NCBI GenBank assembly: GCA_029953675.1
Contig: JAMWBK010000003.1
Coordinates: 1,364,001-1,428,000, forward strand
Direction of reading: 5' to 3'
Source of the DNA: Rhodosorus marinus
Taxonomy: Eukaryota > Rhodophyta > Stylonematophyceae > Stylonematales > Stylonemataceae
Length of the DNA stretch: 64,000 bases
The translations under genes were made by a program, and so were the position numbers. Of this stretch, positions 1 to 8,757 are shown in pieces. The notes under the pieces were generated by a model. The model worked only from the letters and a program-made list of their open reading frames with translations. It was not told the origin of the DNA and ran no database searches. How positions within the stretch are numbered: the first letter of the stretch is position 1; every line of letters begins with the position of its first letter.

Positions 1-75
1 GTGGCTGCGTATACGGACTGACTTAAAACTGAGATCTTGGAGCTTATCTAGCAAGAAGTTGGAGATTACGATCCG

Positions 76-320
76 ATCTGCGCTCCGACAGTAGGTTTCA
101 ACACAGCCCGACTGGTAATTGCAATAGCATTACACAACGAATGGGTTCTACATCAATTGGATGTGAAGATGGCCTACTTGAGCGGCAATACCAACGAAGA
201 TGCATAGATGTAACAGTCAGAAAGCTACGCAGACGGTACAAACCGCGTATGCAAATTGAACAAAGGCCTATATGGTCTAAAACGACGTGCAAAGCATGGA
301 ATCAGACATTGACAGTTGAT
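76..320 (+). pseudogene. Ty1/copia reverse transcriptase remnant
   Basis: Translation from 76 gives a copia-type RT start: an APTVGFNTARLVIAIALH stretch, then LHQLDVKMAYLSG, the family's usual 'H-Q-M-D-V-K-T-A-F-L-N-G' block. It hits a stop at 205-207. In another frame, 248-312 gives CKLNKGLYGLKRRAKH, the next conserved copia block (usually K-L-x-K-x-L-Y-G-L-K). The two blocks lie about as far apart as in intact elements, so this is one RT gene broken by stops and at least one frameshift. The rest of pol lies outside the window or is lost. The family call is confident; this copy is inactive. Confidence 0.8.
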
Positions 321-499
321 CTGGAGCGTATTGGTTTTGAGCGAGGGGATCGATGCACTGTCACCAGCAGCAAACCCACGAGGTAAAGAAGCAGCCTCCG
401 AAGGAACGGATTTAAACCTAGACATCGGTTCACGCAAATCCCGAACATGGACGGAAAACGAGGCAATCAGAGCCGGCGACGCTATTTGCAATACGAGCG

Positions 500-706
500 T
501 AGAATTGTGCAATAGGAGATGTCGTTGTTGACAGTGGGGTTACGGATCACGTTTTGGGGAATACGAGATTCCTCTCGAAGCTGAGAAGGATCGAGCCGAA
601 AGAAGTCTGGACAGCAGTTGGCAGCAAACTAACAAGGACAACTACAAAAAAAAGCAAACAGGACAACAGTTTCACAAAACAACGGATGAAGATAGGTGTT
701 AAGTGA
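500..706 (+). pseudogene. Ty1/copia protease remnant
   Basis: The frame through 521-706 reads VVVDSGVTDHVLGNTRFLSKL, matching the copia aspartic protease active-site block (V-D-S-G-A-[ST]-x-H). An in-frame stop lies just upstream and another at 704-706. In an intact copia element protease precedes RT, but here it follows the RT scrap at 76-320, so the two pieces cannot be one collinear element. They are two insertions or a rearranged one. Nothing recognisable follows to about 1.1 kb. Confidence 0.65.
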
Positions 707-800
707 CTTTGGTCTGGAGGGGTGGTGTTAAGGCGTACATGCCAAAGTCTACACACAATGGAGCGAACGCTACGTTACGTTCCGGAGCTGACGGGCGAGC

Positions 801-896
801 TCATCAGTAGTATTGACGAATGAACCCACGTGTTCCCTTACAAAGGTACTCATCACTAGTATGAACAAATGAACCGAAGTGTTCCCTTACAAAAGT
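801..896. repeat. Imperfect 47-bp tandem duplication
   Basis: Two copies, 801-847 and 850-896, share the core GTGTTCCCTTACAAA and most flanking bases, with scattered substitutions. No coding function is apparent. The stretch from about 900 to 1300 has open frames but nothing I recognise. Confidence 0.7.
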
Positions 897-1319
897 CTAT
901 CAATGATGCCGTGGTGGAACACTCGACACATCACGAGGAAGAAGAAGAGTCTTCTACGAGGACGCAGAGCTCGTAGAAGAACTAGGCTCAGAAGCTGCGT
1001 CCGAAGATGCGCTAGTAACGGGTCAAGAACTATATCCGATGAAATACAGGCCTTGTCGGCTAGGTCTGGAGCAACCAGCCGTTAACCGCATTACGGCGGA
1101 GCCTAAAGAACCCATGAGTGCAGAAGAAGCCATGGAGAGTAGTTTTTCCACCCGAACGGAGAGATCCGCGGATGCTGACCAAGCGTTGGAATGCACAATG
1201 GTGTGCCTCTCGAGAGAGGGTTTGTCGTATCAGAACCATTATTCCATTCTGCGGTCCGTCTGCCGCGCCTTCCCTGGCCCCAAGTCCACGTCTGGGGTGA
1301 GTCTGCTAGCTGGTAGAGG

Positions 1320-1690
1320 CATCGAGTGACACCAGTGAGGTCGCTGGTGTTCCCAATGCGGGAGTACAACTTAAAGATCGCCTTGATGAACTCCTGGACG
1401 GCTGCTTCCCCAATGCCCACACCATGACAAAACTGGTCACAGGTGCGCAGCTGTTATATGAAAGAGGCGGCTGGAACATTAGTGGCATCAGTCTCATTCC
1501 TGCTCCCCGCCTGCGTAACGTCTTCTGCTGGTGTTGATGTCCTTGGTTGCTGCTCTGATACCACAGCGCGGTGCTGTAGTGCATGTAACACTTCCATGGC
1601 ACCCGGTGCCGGTGAACCGGGGATGAGAATTGGCTCTGAGTTCGGCCCCCGCGCCTCCCGCACTATCATATTCTTCTGGTTTCCGATTCC
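1320..1690 (-). pseudogene. Degenerate minus-strand retroelement-like segment, related to 5130-5440
   Basis: Minus-strand frames here are weakly similar to those at 5130-5440. A block like FIKAIFKLYSR matches FYESVFQLYYQ in the other copy. The plus-strand DNA also aligns loosely at 1600-1680 versus 5355-5430. Both are broken by stops. This looks like two old copies of one retroelement-derived sequence, perhaps gag-like. I cannot name the family, and the similarity is only moderate by eye. Confidence 0.3.
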
Positions 1691-1694
1691 AACT

Positions 1695-1768
1695 TCGCTC
1701 CACGCCAACCCAGAGCTTTTTGCTCCACGCCAACCCCGAGCTTTTTGCTCCACGCCAACCCCACAGTT
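1695..1768. repeat. 26-bp tandem repeat, about three copies
   Basis: The unit GCTCCACGCCAACCCCGAGC plus a T-run occurs near 1695, 1721 and 1747; the last copy is partial. It abuts the left arm of the inverted repeat at 1780-1985. Confidence 0.75.
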
Positions 1769-1779
1769 TGTCCCCCCAG

Positions 1780-1985
1780 ACTAGTCGTGCATCAACAGCG
1801 CGAGCGAGTTTGCGAAACTCAAAGGTCGGATGACGGAATTATCCCGAAGACCCGCCCTTTGGCAAACAGGTGCGACCACCACGCACCATTCTCAAATTCC
1901 GGCGCAGCATCCGCAGGCGGCCGTTGTCAATCAACTTGCGACAGGACCCAGCGTCAATCGACTCGAACCCGTAGCCAGCCTCCGC
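1780..1985 (-). repeat. Left arm of inverted repeat flanking the gypsy element
   Basis: The reverse complement of this segment aligns over its full length with 4676-4799 joined to 5037-5130. Shared landmarks are GATTGACAACGGCCGCCTGCG, GCGCCGGAATTTGAGAATGG and TTTGCCAAAGGGCGGGTCT. The right arm has an extra direct repeat of about 27 bp and the 237-bp insertion at 4800-5036. This left arm keeps the uninterrupted ('empty') version of that insertion site near 1885-1900. Confidence 0.85.
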
Positions 1986-2060
1986 ATAGGGTATCACGAC
2001 CTCACAGTACAGATGGTAACAAAACAACTGGAGACAAATCTATACCCAGAGTACCAAATT

Positions 2061-2225
2061 GGGTACAGATCAGGAACGGCTACAAAACATCGGTACAAAT
2101 CAGGAATGACTACAACACAAACTGCAAACAAATCAGAAGCATAAGTAGGATTGATCATGAGAAACTAGACTATAAATACGGAGGTATTCGGCCTCCAGAG
2201 CTGGATGAGAGAGAGAGAGGTATCC
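2061..2225 (+). promoter_or_regulatory. Gypsy leader/LTR-like segment with TATA box
   Basis: This segment lies just upstream of the gypsy gag start (2375). It aligns well, inverted, with 60481-60647, near the second gag scrap. Both copies keep GTAGGATTGATCATG followed by TATAAATACGG (TATA at 2171-2178), so the TATA-like box probably belongs to the element's own promoter. The 5' part holds an internal ~31-bp duplication (GGTACA..TCAGGAA..). Full LTR boundaries were not found. Confidence 0.55.
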
Positions 2226-2374
2226 AAAAATAAGAAAACATTTAAAACATTAAGGAAATTAAAAAGAGTTTTTGGATCGAAGACACCTGGTAACTGGACT
2301 TTACTACCTGGTAACTACGAGCGTGTCATTTTGGTCTCATCAACCGCATGGTGGTAACTGAAACCTGAACCCGA

Positions 2375-3152
2375 ATGTCGTCGCTCATAAAGATCCAGGC
2401 CCCGCAACCGAAGGCTTACGACGGAGGCAGGGATGCGCTGCTGATTAGCACGTTCCTAAACAGCTTACGAACGTATTTTAAATTAGCGCGACTTCCTGAA
2501 GACGACGAAGAATATAAGTTTACCCTAGCCGAGGGTTATCTCATTGGTGACGCTTCCTATTGGTGGTCACTACTTCCCGACAGCCAGAGACCGTCGACAT
2601 ATGAAGGATTTGAGAATACACTTAAAGCCCAGTTCTACCCAGCGGACGCTAAGATCCGGGCGAAACAGCAACTCGCACAGTCAGAGCAGAAAACGACTGT
2701 AGCAGCATATTCGGCATATTTCAATAAATGCCTGATCCAGGTTGGAGAAATCTCGGACTCGGAGAAATTTGATAGATTCGTCGAAGGCCTCAAACCGGAC
2801 ATCAAGAAATACATATATATCCAAGACCTTCGAAGAGGCTCAAACTCTGGCGTTAAAGATTGAAGGAGCCGAGGTAGCCAGCTACGGTTCGGGACCGGAC
2901 ACACGAGCATCGAAACAGCGGAGACCTGAACCAAGGGAAACTACCTTTGAGAGCAGAGGAACCCGCTCAGGCAGAAGGTATCTACCCACGACCCAGGAGC
3001 TAAAACGTCACAACTATGCCAACATTATCTGCGACTACTGTGGAAAAAGGGGCCATACGATGCGCATTCGCTGGAGTAATCCGGGAAGGGATCCGACTGT
3101 TGCGAAGTCGGCACCCCCATTAACCCAGCAGTTAAAAGAGGAGCAACAGTAG
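2375..3152 (+). pseudogene. gag: Ty3/gypsy gag (frameshifted)
   Basis: The start MSSLIKIQAPQPKAYDG is followed by a retrotransposon gag domain with the family's 'A-x-x-Y-x-x-Y-F-x-x-L' helix and 'F-V-x-G-L-K-P-x-I' block near residues 105-150. The first frame stops at about 2861; coding continues in another frame to about 3152. That part carries a zinc knuckle, CDYCGKRGH, whose last cysteine position is not evident. So there is at least one frameshift and a damaged knuckle. A second, shorter copy of the same gag lies at 60199-60425. Confidence 0.85.
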
Positions 3153-3194
3153 GGGACGCCGTTATTGTTGCTGAAAAAGGCGTCCCTATTCCTC

Positions 3195-3644
3195 TCCACG
3201 GGATATGACAGTCAAAGGGTTGGTCAACAGCAAGGAAACCCCTCTGCTGATCGATACAGGTAGCAGCCTTCTGTCATAAGGGGATTGTCAGAACCGGGGC
3301 CGTTGTTACCTTCCCGAGTTAGGCGATTGGACACAGCGTCAACGGGCGCATCGATTGACATCCTGGGTGAGGCCGATGTGACCCTACAACTAGGTGGTCA
3401 TCACTTCGATTGGCAGCCCTATGTAGTTGAAGACGCTGCGAGCCCCGGCTATTTAGGAAGAGATTTCCTACAAAAATACAACGCGCAGCTGAATTTACAC
3501 AACCACACCCTGATCATACATCCAGAACAACCTGAAGAAGAAAACCCTGAAAATTATCCGGGAAATCAACCTGAAAAACTCCTTGATGATGAACATCTCA
3601 ACCTGGAGAAAATCCTGAAAATCTTAAAATTCCTGAAGAAATGA
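3195..3644 (+). pseudogene. Ty3/gypsy aspartic protease
   Basis: Frame 3210-3280 reads LLIDTGSSLLS, the retropepsin D-T-G-S active site, then stops. After a frame change, 3340-3480 gives a typical retropepsin C-terminal half ending SPGYLGRDFLQKY, matching the conserved I-L-G-x-D-F-L motif. A Pro/Glu/Asn-rich linker follows (PEQPEEENPEN type) to about 3900, itself broken by stops. The order gag-PR-RT is normal for Ty3/gypsy. Confidence 0.8.
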
Positions 3645-3909
3645 ATCCGGAAGGAAATAACCCCCGACGAAAATTACTCTGAAAAACCAGAAAAACAACC
3701 AGAGGAGACTCCTGAACATAAGCAACCAGAGGAGGACTCAAACAACCAGAGGAAACTCCTGAACATAAACAACCAGAGGAGTATCCTGCAGATCCAGAAC
3801 CGAATGATGATCCGTTTATTCAGACTGAATCCTGAAGAAACCCGAAAAAGAACCAGAAAAAAAAGATTCAAGAAAATCATACGAAAAATCAAGAAGGCAG
3901 AAAGAGGCG

Positions 3910-4562
3910 GAAGAGTTGGAGACTTGGATAACAGCAGACTTCGCTAATGACATCAACGCATTACCCCCTCGGCGAAAGGTGAACTTCGCAATTGAATTGA
4001 AACCCGGAGCAACACCAACGTCAAAACGACCTTATAGGATGAGCCTTGTGGATCAGCGGGAATTGAAGTCGCAGCTGCAGGATCTAGTGGCTAAAAACCT
4101 GATTCGACCTAGCTCCTCGCCATTCGCGTCACCCTGTCTGTTCGTGGATAAGAAAGATGGTGGAAAAGCTTGTGTATCGACTACCGACGGCTAAATCAAC
4201 AGACGATACCAAATAAGACGAGCCCTCCGAGGATTGATGACTGCCTGGATGCGCTGGGTACCGCCTCATACCTAAGCGTCATCGACTTAAGGAGCGGCTA
4301 TTGGCAACTCAGAGTGGAGGAAAAGGATATTCCCAAGACGGCTTTCGCGACGCCGTTCGGATTATATGAATGGCTTGTGGTGCCGTTTGGCCTCACAAAT
4401 GCCCCGGCAGTCTTTACGAGACTGCTGAATCAACTCTTCTTCGATGAGTTGGGCGTTTTTGTGACCATCTTCTTTGATGACACCATAATTTACTCGAGGA
4501 ACCTGGAGACGCACCGAAGACATGTCGACATCGTGTTCAGGAAATTACGGGAGGCTAGATTG
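3910..4562 (+). pseudogene. pol: Ty3/gypsy reverse transcriptase, truncated
   Basis: 3916-4194 encodes the RT N-terminus (FAIELKPGA.., KRPYRMS, LVAKNLIRPSSSPFASP, FVDKKDGG). A frameshift near 4170 moves to the frame CIDYRRLNQQTIPNK, SVIDLRSGYWQ, TAFATPFGLYEWLVVPFGLTNAP. The catalytic block reads IFFDDTIIYS, where the family usually has [YF]-[LIV]-D-D-[IV]. The sequence stops inside the palm/thumb, exactly at the hairpin centred on 4565. RNase H, integrase and a 3' LTR are absent. Confidence 0.9.
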
Positions 4563-4588
4563 TACAGCAATCTAGCCTCCCGTAATTT
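4542..4588. repeat. Perfect 21-bp inverted repeat at RT breakpoint
   Basis: Arms 4542-4562 and 4568-4588 are exact reverse complements (inner ends GCTAGATTG / CAATCTAGC) around a 5-nt loop. The left arm is RT coding sequence. The right arm is therefore a fold-back copy of it, marking the point where the element was cut off. Confidence 0.95.
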
Positions 4589-4675
4589 TGTATTGTGAAA
4601 CAACTACCAGCAATACAGTCAGTCCTCGGAAGTCCCCTCAAGGGTGTCGGTGCCAGGACACCTGTCCCACCCTGG

Positions 4676-5130
4676 TGGAAGCTGGTTACGGGGTCGAGTT
4701 GATTGACGCTAGGCCGTGTCGCAAGGTGATTGATGCTGGTTCCATGTGCAAGTTGATTGACAACGGCCGCCTGCGTGAGTGCGCCGGAATTTGAGAATGA
4801 ATGAATGAATGGTTTAATCGGAGGCTGAAAAAAAAAAACCCCGAGGGGAAAAAAAGACCAAGCGCGGCGAAGTACTCGCGCCTCCAACATCAAAGCGGCA
4901 TTCATGCGCCACAGCAGGAAACTTAAGCGGGTAAACAACGATTGAAGACGGTCAGGGCGTTCGCGGAACAACTCCCGAAGCCAGCGAGAACCAACAGAGT
5001 CCATGAACCCAAAGCACTCAATGATCAGGGGGTACCATTTGAGAATGGTGCGCAGTGGTAACACCTGTTTGCCAAAGGGCGGGTCTCCGGGAGAATTCCG
5101 TCATACGACCTGTGAGTCTCGCTCACACTG
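4676..5130 (+). repeat. Right arm of inverted repeat, split by insertion
   Basis: 4676-4799 plus 5037-5130 aligns with the reverse complement of 1780-1985. The inserted block 4800-5036 is absent from the left arm. The right arm also has an extra tandem copy of a ~27-bp piece around the motif AAGTTGATTGA. Confidence 0.85.
4800..5036 (-). mobile_element. 5'-truncated non-LTR (LINE/SINE-like) insertion with 11-bp TSD
   Basis: The block is flanked by identical 11-bp copies of ATTTGAGAATG (4789-4799 and 5037-5047). The inverted-repeat partner at 1780-1985 carries only one copy and no insert, so the pre-insertion site is visible in the same window. At its plus-strand left end is an (AATG)n run, read as a (CATT)n tail on the minus strand, next to a long A/T run. 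Target-site duplication plus simple-repeat tail plus 5' truncation is the signature of target-primed reverse transcription. The minus-strand frame is open (..WLRELFRERPDRLQSLF..) and may be the C-terminus of a LINE ORF, but I cannot place it. Confidence 0.8.
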
Positions 5131-5440
5131 TTGATACGCTAGTAGAGTTGAAAGACTGATTCGTAGAAGGCCTCAATCTTGGTAGCACAGGTCATACTGC
5201 GGAGCTTATGCAGAAACGAGGCCACTGGATCTGCGGCGTGCTTGCTCGGCCCTGGGTTCCTCCTGCAGATCGCCTTTCTGTCCTGTGGTGGTCCTGGCTT
5301 CCTGCGCGTCTCCCGTAGGCTGTTGCTGGTGCTCATTCACCATTTCCCGGGTACCCGAGGTGTGTGGGCTCGGGATCACAAGAGGCTCGGGGTACGGCCC
5401 GCGTACCTCTCCACAATCATACGTGTAACTGCTTGCAAAC
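5130..5440 (-). pseudogene. Degenerate retroelement-like segment, partner of 1320-1690
   Basis: Minus-strand frames contain a KIEAFYESVFQLY-like block matching 1320-1690, in direct orientation with it. Stops interrupt it. No family can be assigned. Confidence 0.3.
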
Positions 5441-5485
5441 TTTTACAGTTGTTTTCCGGAAATAAGGCCGTCCAAAAACTTCTCT

Positions 5486-5570
5486 CTAACCCCAGACTTA
5501 ACCCGCAGCCTTTATTACCATATTTATGTAACCGTAAGCTTTACCGTGTACACTTTACTGAAGAGCTCCC
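5486..5570 (-). repeat. Retroelement 3'-end repeat, copy 1 (divergent)
   Basis: Begins AACCCCAGACTTAACCCGCAGCC then TTTATTA, related to the better copies at 6597-6775 and 7040-7135. It lies directly downstream (in minus orientation) of the nuclease-domain ORF at 5664-6251, as expected for the 3' end of that element. Confidence 0.55.
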
Positions 5571-5663
5571 TATTGGAGCCCATTAAGAAGGAATAGGGAT
5601 TCTATTGGTCAGCAAAGAAACCCCTAACTGGTTGTGTTGCTACGTTCTAAGATAGGGACGATT

Positions 5664-6640
5664 TCATAGTCTGCTTCGTTGACACGCCGAGCCTGGATGG
5701 CGAGGATAGCGTTCCCTTATCTGCAGAGTGCGGTTCAAGATCGCCCGAGCCTCACTTACTTGCGTTTCCCTCTTATCCAGGTGTACAGTCACCTCCTTCA
5801 GGAACTCACTCGCTTGTTTTCCCACCTGCCCAAATGTTCCCAGACAGAAGGGGACGAAGATGTCGTCATTGTGTTCTCCGATACTGTCACGGTATTTGGA
5901 CTCTTTAAACTTTTCCGCTTTGTGTACCGCATACCCGGTCTCCCAAGACGCTTTGGGTAGTTGTGTTCTTTGCAACGGCGAGGTCACCTTCACATCGATC
6001 ACATAGAGCTTGCCTGTTCGTGGGTGTCGAGCTAGGATGTCAGGGCGGAGCCGACTTTCTTGGTAGTGTCCAGTGGGTTCTACTGTCACTTCTAGTCGCC
6101 ATTGTCTCAGCAGAGTGGCCAGTGCGTCCCTGACCATGTTGTGCCGAAGTGTCCAGCTCCCTATAGAGCTGGTGCAAGTGTTGGACGCGTTGAATGCCTG
6201 CAGCGTCATGTGGTTGTGAACAGATCGTACACGTACTAAGTGTTCGTACACCCGGGAGCGGCAATCCTAACAGTTGTCACAGGCTCAGGTTCAGTTCCCC
6301 GCTACTCAGCTGGCGTCCGTGTGTCGTTGGCAACTCTCGCAGCCAGGTACCTCCTCCGGATCCCTTACAGGAACGTATCCGCGCACGTATATCTCGCTGA
6401 TACCCGCGTTGTCCACCAAATCCTCGAATGCCCGTCGGTGACTCCAGTTGGAGATGAGTTTTTGGGTTGAACCGATGAAGGGCATGTCGGGTGGTGTGTG
6501 CGGGTTCTCTTCTTGTTCTTGGCTCTCCAGCGATTGCCATTCCGTTAGGCGGAGTAATGGGGGCTGGTCCTCGTGCCGGACTGCGTTTTGAATGCAACCC
6601 CAGACTAACGTAACCCCGTAGCCTTTATTAGGCATCTACC
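5664..6640 (-). pseudogene. C-terminal part of retroelement ORF with PD-(D/E)XK-like nuclease domain
   Basis: The main open frame (6251-5664, 195 aa) contains HNMVRDALATLL, then RLRPDILA...GKLYVIDVKVTSPL. The PD, then D-V-K spaced as here, fits the restriction-like endonuclease core found at the C-terminus of many retroelement RT proteins (commonly seen as 'D-V-T-V-T-S-P-L' in protist and animal genomes). Upstream minus frames 6264-6635 continue the same protein with shifts: C-x2-C plus histidine-rich bits (CTICSQPHD, CESCQRH) suggest a zinc-binding stretch. The RT itself is not present. Likely a 5'-truncated, frameshifted copy. Confidence 0.6.
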
Positions 6641-6775
6641 TACCGCAGCGCAATACCACTACACTATGGTCGCTCTCAACTCCAGACTAACGTAACCCCG
6701 TAGCTTTTATTCGGCTGCTACCTACCGCAGCGCACCACTAAAACTCTATGTACGCTCTAAACATACCCAGACCCC
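6597..6775 (-). repeat. Retroelement 3'-end repeat, two tandem copies
   Basis: Copies at about 6600-6678 and 6681-6775 share CCAGACTAACGTAACCCCGTAG, CTTTATT, CTACCTACCGCAGCGCA and TACGCTCT. The second sits downstream (minus sense) of the ORF at 6794-7018. Confidence 0.85.
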
Positions 6776-6793
6776 CCGGTCCATGGGTCTCAT

Positions 6794-7018
6794 CTAGAAA
6801 CTAGCTAAACGAAATATTGGTCGGTCAGCGCGATCCTTTTCGATCGCATGTTGTAGTAGCTGCGCATTTTGCTGCCATAAAATCCGGTTCAACTGGCCCC
6901 TCGCCGATGAGAGGTGTGTTTCACGACCGTGTAGATGCGCAGTCGCCTTTCGCAGAAAGTCAAGCCCTGCCCGTCCGAGTCGCCCGTACGGCTCAGGGAT
7001 GAATGGAACTAAGATCAA
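6794..7018 (-). pseudogene. Second copy of the nuclease-domain ORF C-terminus
   Basis: Encodes ILVPFIPEPYGRLGRAGLDFL and HGRETHLSSARGQLNR. This aligns with IFVPFCLGTFGQVGKQASEFL and DKRETQVSEARAILNR of the 5664-6251 frame. Only the last ~70 codons remain, so this is a more severely 5'-truncated copy, same orientation, followed by its own 3' repeat. Confidence 0.65.
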
Positions 7019-7039
7019 CTCTCATCGTTCAACGCAAGA

Positions 7040-7135
7040 CTAACCCCAGACTATCGTAACCCCGTACCCTTTATTCCGCTGCTAACTACCGTAGCGCACG
7101 ACTAATACACTATGTACGCTCTGAACATGCTGACC
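7040..7135 (-). repeat. Retroelement 3'-end repeat, further copy
   Basis: CCCAGACTATCGTAACCCCG, CTTTATTCCGCTGCTA, CCGTAGCGCACGACTA and TACGCTCTGAACATGC match the copies at 6597-6775. The 7136-7655 stretch after it has only short unrecognised frames and seems gene-free. Confidence 0.8.
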
Positions 7136-7655
7136 TCAGGGCAAGTTGGTCCCTTCGGCTTTGGCGATGCTCAACGGCGGCAGCCTGACATTCCTCCATT
7201 AAAACCTGTTGAGGTCGACCGGATTTGACGGTTGCATGGGCAAGGCTGTATTGGAGATGCCGCCGCGCTGCCCGATTCAGCAGGCTTACAAAGCAGCTTG
7301 AAGTGCATGCGATTTCTGAAGATAGATCCAGAATCTCAACGCAAGTCTAAATCATTCTGCTACTCCAGTAACTTCTTTTCAATCGATTCACTAGTTGCGA
7401 GAAACGTTCGAAGTCATAGCTACTTGCTTAAGTGCGATGGGTCCGCAATGTCCCCATAAAGTTCCACCATTCGCTATGGGAATACAGCCTAGAGATGGTC
7501 GAAGGGGTTGCTTGGGTCCTTGTTCTCATACCCTCTTTGGGATGAGGAAGACCTGTTCAACGGCTGGCCATGCTGCCCAGGAGGCACTACAAGATGAAGA
7601 GCAAAGTGAAGCCGAGGAAAGCCGCCAAAGTGTTATTTCTCTTGACTCAGATATG

Positions 7656-8584
7656 TCAACGGAGCGGCGATGAGCTTGCCAAATTTAGACGGCCAAGCTC
7701 TGTTCCCCGATACGTACCCATGGGGTTTGTCGCGTTTGGGTTCACACTTGCATAAGCCTGTTGCGCTTGCCATTGCTGTAGTTGCTGCATCTGTTGCATT
7801 TGTTGCATCTGCAGTTGCGCTTGCTGCATCTGTTGCATCTGTTGAGCTTGTTGCGCCTGCGCTACTTGCCCCAAAACAGCTGCTGATCGACTTACGCTGA
7901 CCGGTCCTTGCTGTGTCATAATGACAACGCCTTCCTCCTCACTTTCCGAGGTAGAGTCAGATTTTGACCTCTTCTTTTTCTTCGACGACTTTTTGGTCCT
8001 TGAAGCAGTCTTTGGCGGACGCCAGAAGTCCGGCGCTGGGAAGTCCGAGTTCCTCCTTGGCAAACTGGCGGCAATGGCGAGGATCCGGTGCGATAATCCA
8101 AGGAGTATTTCAGTCAGAATGTTTTAAGGTCCCCACAATCCAGATCCGTGGACTACTTGTCAGGCAAGGCTCACCGTACTGAAGGAAATCGATCATATCT
8201 CATATCGTAAGTAGCAGGATCCCCTTCCCAGTTCCCTTCGTACTTCAACCATATGAATTCTTTAATAGATTCTTTGGATGTCGACGGTTCGGGTTCCTCG
8301 TAGTCACGTGGATTGTATTTTGCCATCCACTTCATGCGCGATCTAGCGTTTCCAATGTCGACGAGCCGCATTGCATCCTCCACAGAGATGTGATCCTGAC
8401 GCAAGTTGCGAACCCGTCTGTTCATGTCCGCGTGAATCCCCGCGCAGACACTGCAAACGAAGATTCCAAGTGTTAAATTCACATGCGTTGACTCCCCTCC
8501 GCATTCCGCACAGTGATTGTTCGCTGGATCCCTCAGTTCATCGTCAATGATTCGAAATGCCTCCTCACCCCCTCTTCCTGCCAT
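7656..8584 (-). CDS. ArfGAP-domain protein with Gln/Met-rich tail
   Basis: Two exons: 8584-8175 and 8064-7656. The 110-nt intron is GT-AG and phases agree; 272 aa. Residues ~20-110 form an ArfGAP zinc finger: CAEC...GIFVCSVCAGIH, then RVRNLRQD and KEFIWLKYEGNW, nearest in look to the AGFG/SMAP branch. ArfGAPs bind Arf GTPases at endomembranes and stimulate GTP hydrolysis. Two oddities. The finger has 15 rather than 16 residues between cysteine pairs. The residue after GIH, where the catalytic arginine finger sits, is alanine. Exon 2 is Ser/Lys-rich then Gln/Met/Ala-rich (QQMQQMQQ type), a typical disordered tail. Domain call is firm; GAP activity is doubtful. Confidence 0.85.
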
Positions 8585-8757
8585 CTTATTTTAGGATTGA
8601 GAATCTCCTTCTAATTCTCTTGCAGAAACCCAAGTTAAGCTCAGTAGTAACGTCCACTAGTTCTCTTCGGAGTAAATAACGAGCGACTCCTTCGATTTCT
8701 TTCGGAGCACATTGCCTTCCTCGTCACTGCGGGGCTTCCCCACCTCACTAGGGCTTT

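Noticed and set aside
1-706. A single intact copia element
   Set aside because: RT precedes protease, frames are broken and no LTRs or integrase are visible.
6597-7135. Spaced repeats as a CRISPR-like array
   Set aside because: Units are ~85 bp, divergent, few, in a eukaryotic setting and tied to retroelement ORF tails; not a CRISPR.
7232-7673. Two overlapping plus-strand ORFs upstream of the ArfGAP 3' end
   Set aside because: They run into the antisense of the ArfGAP exon and have no recognisable content.
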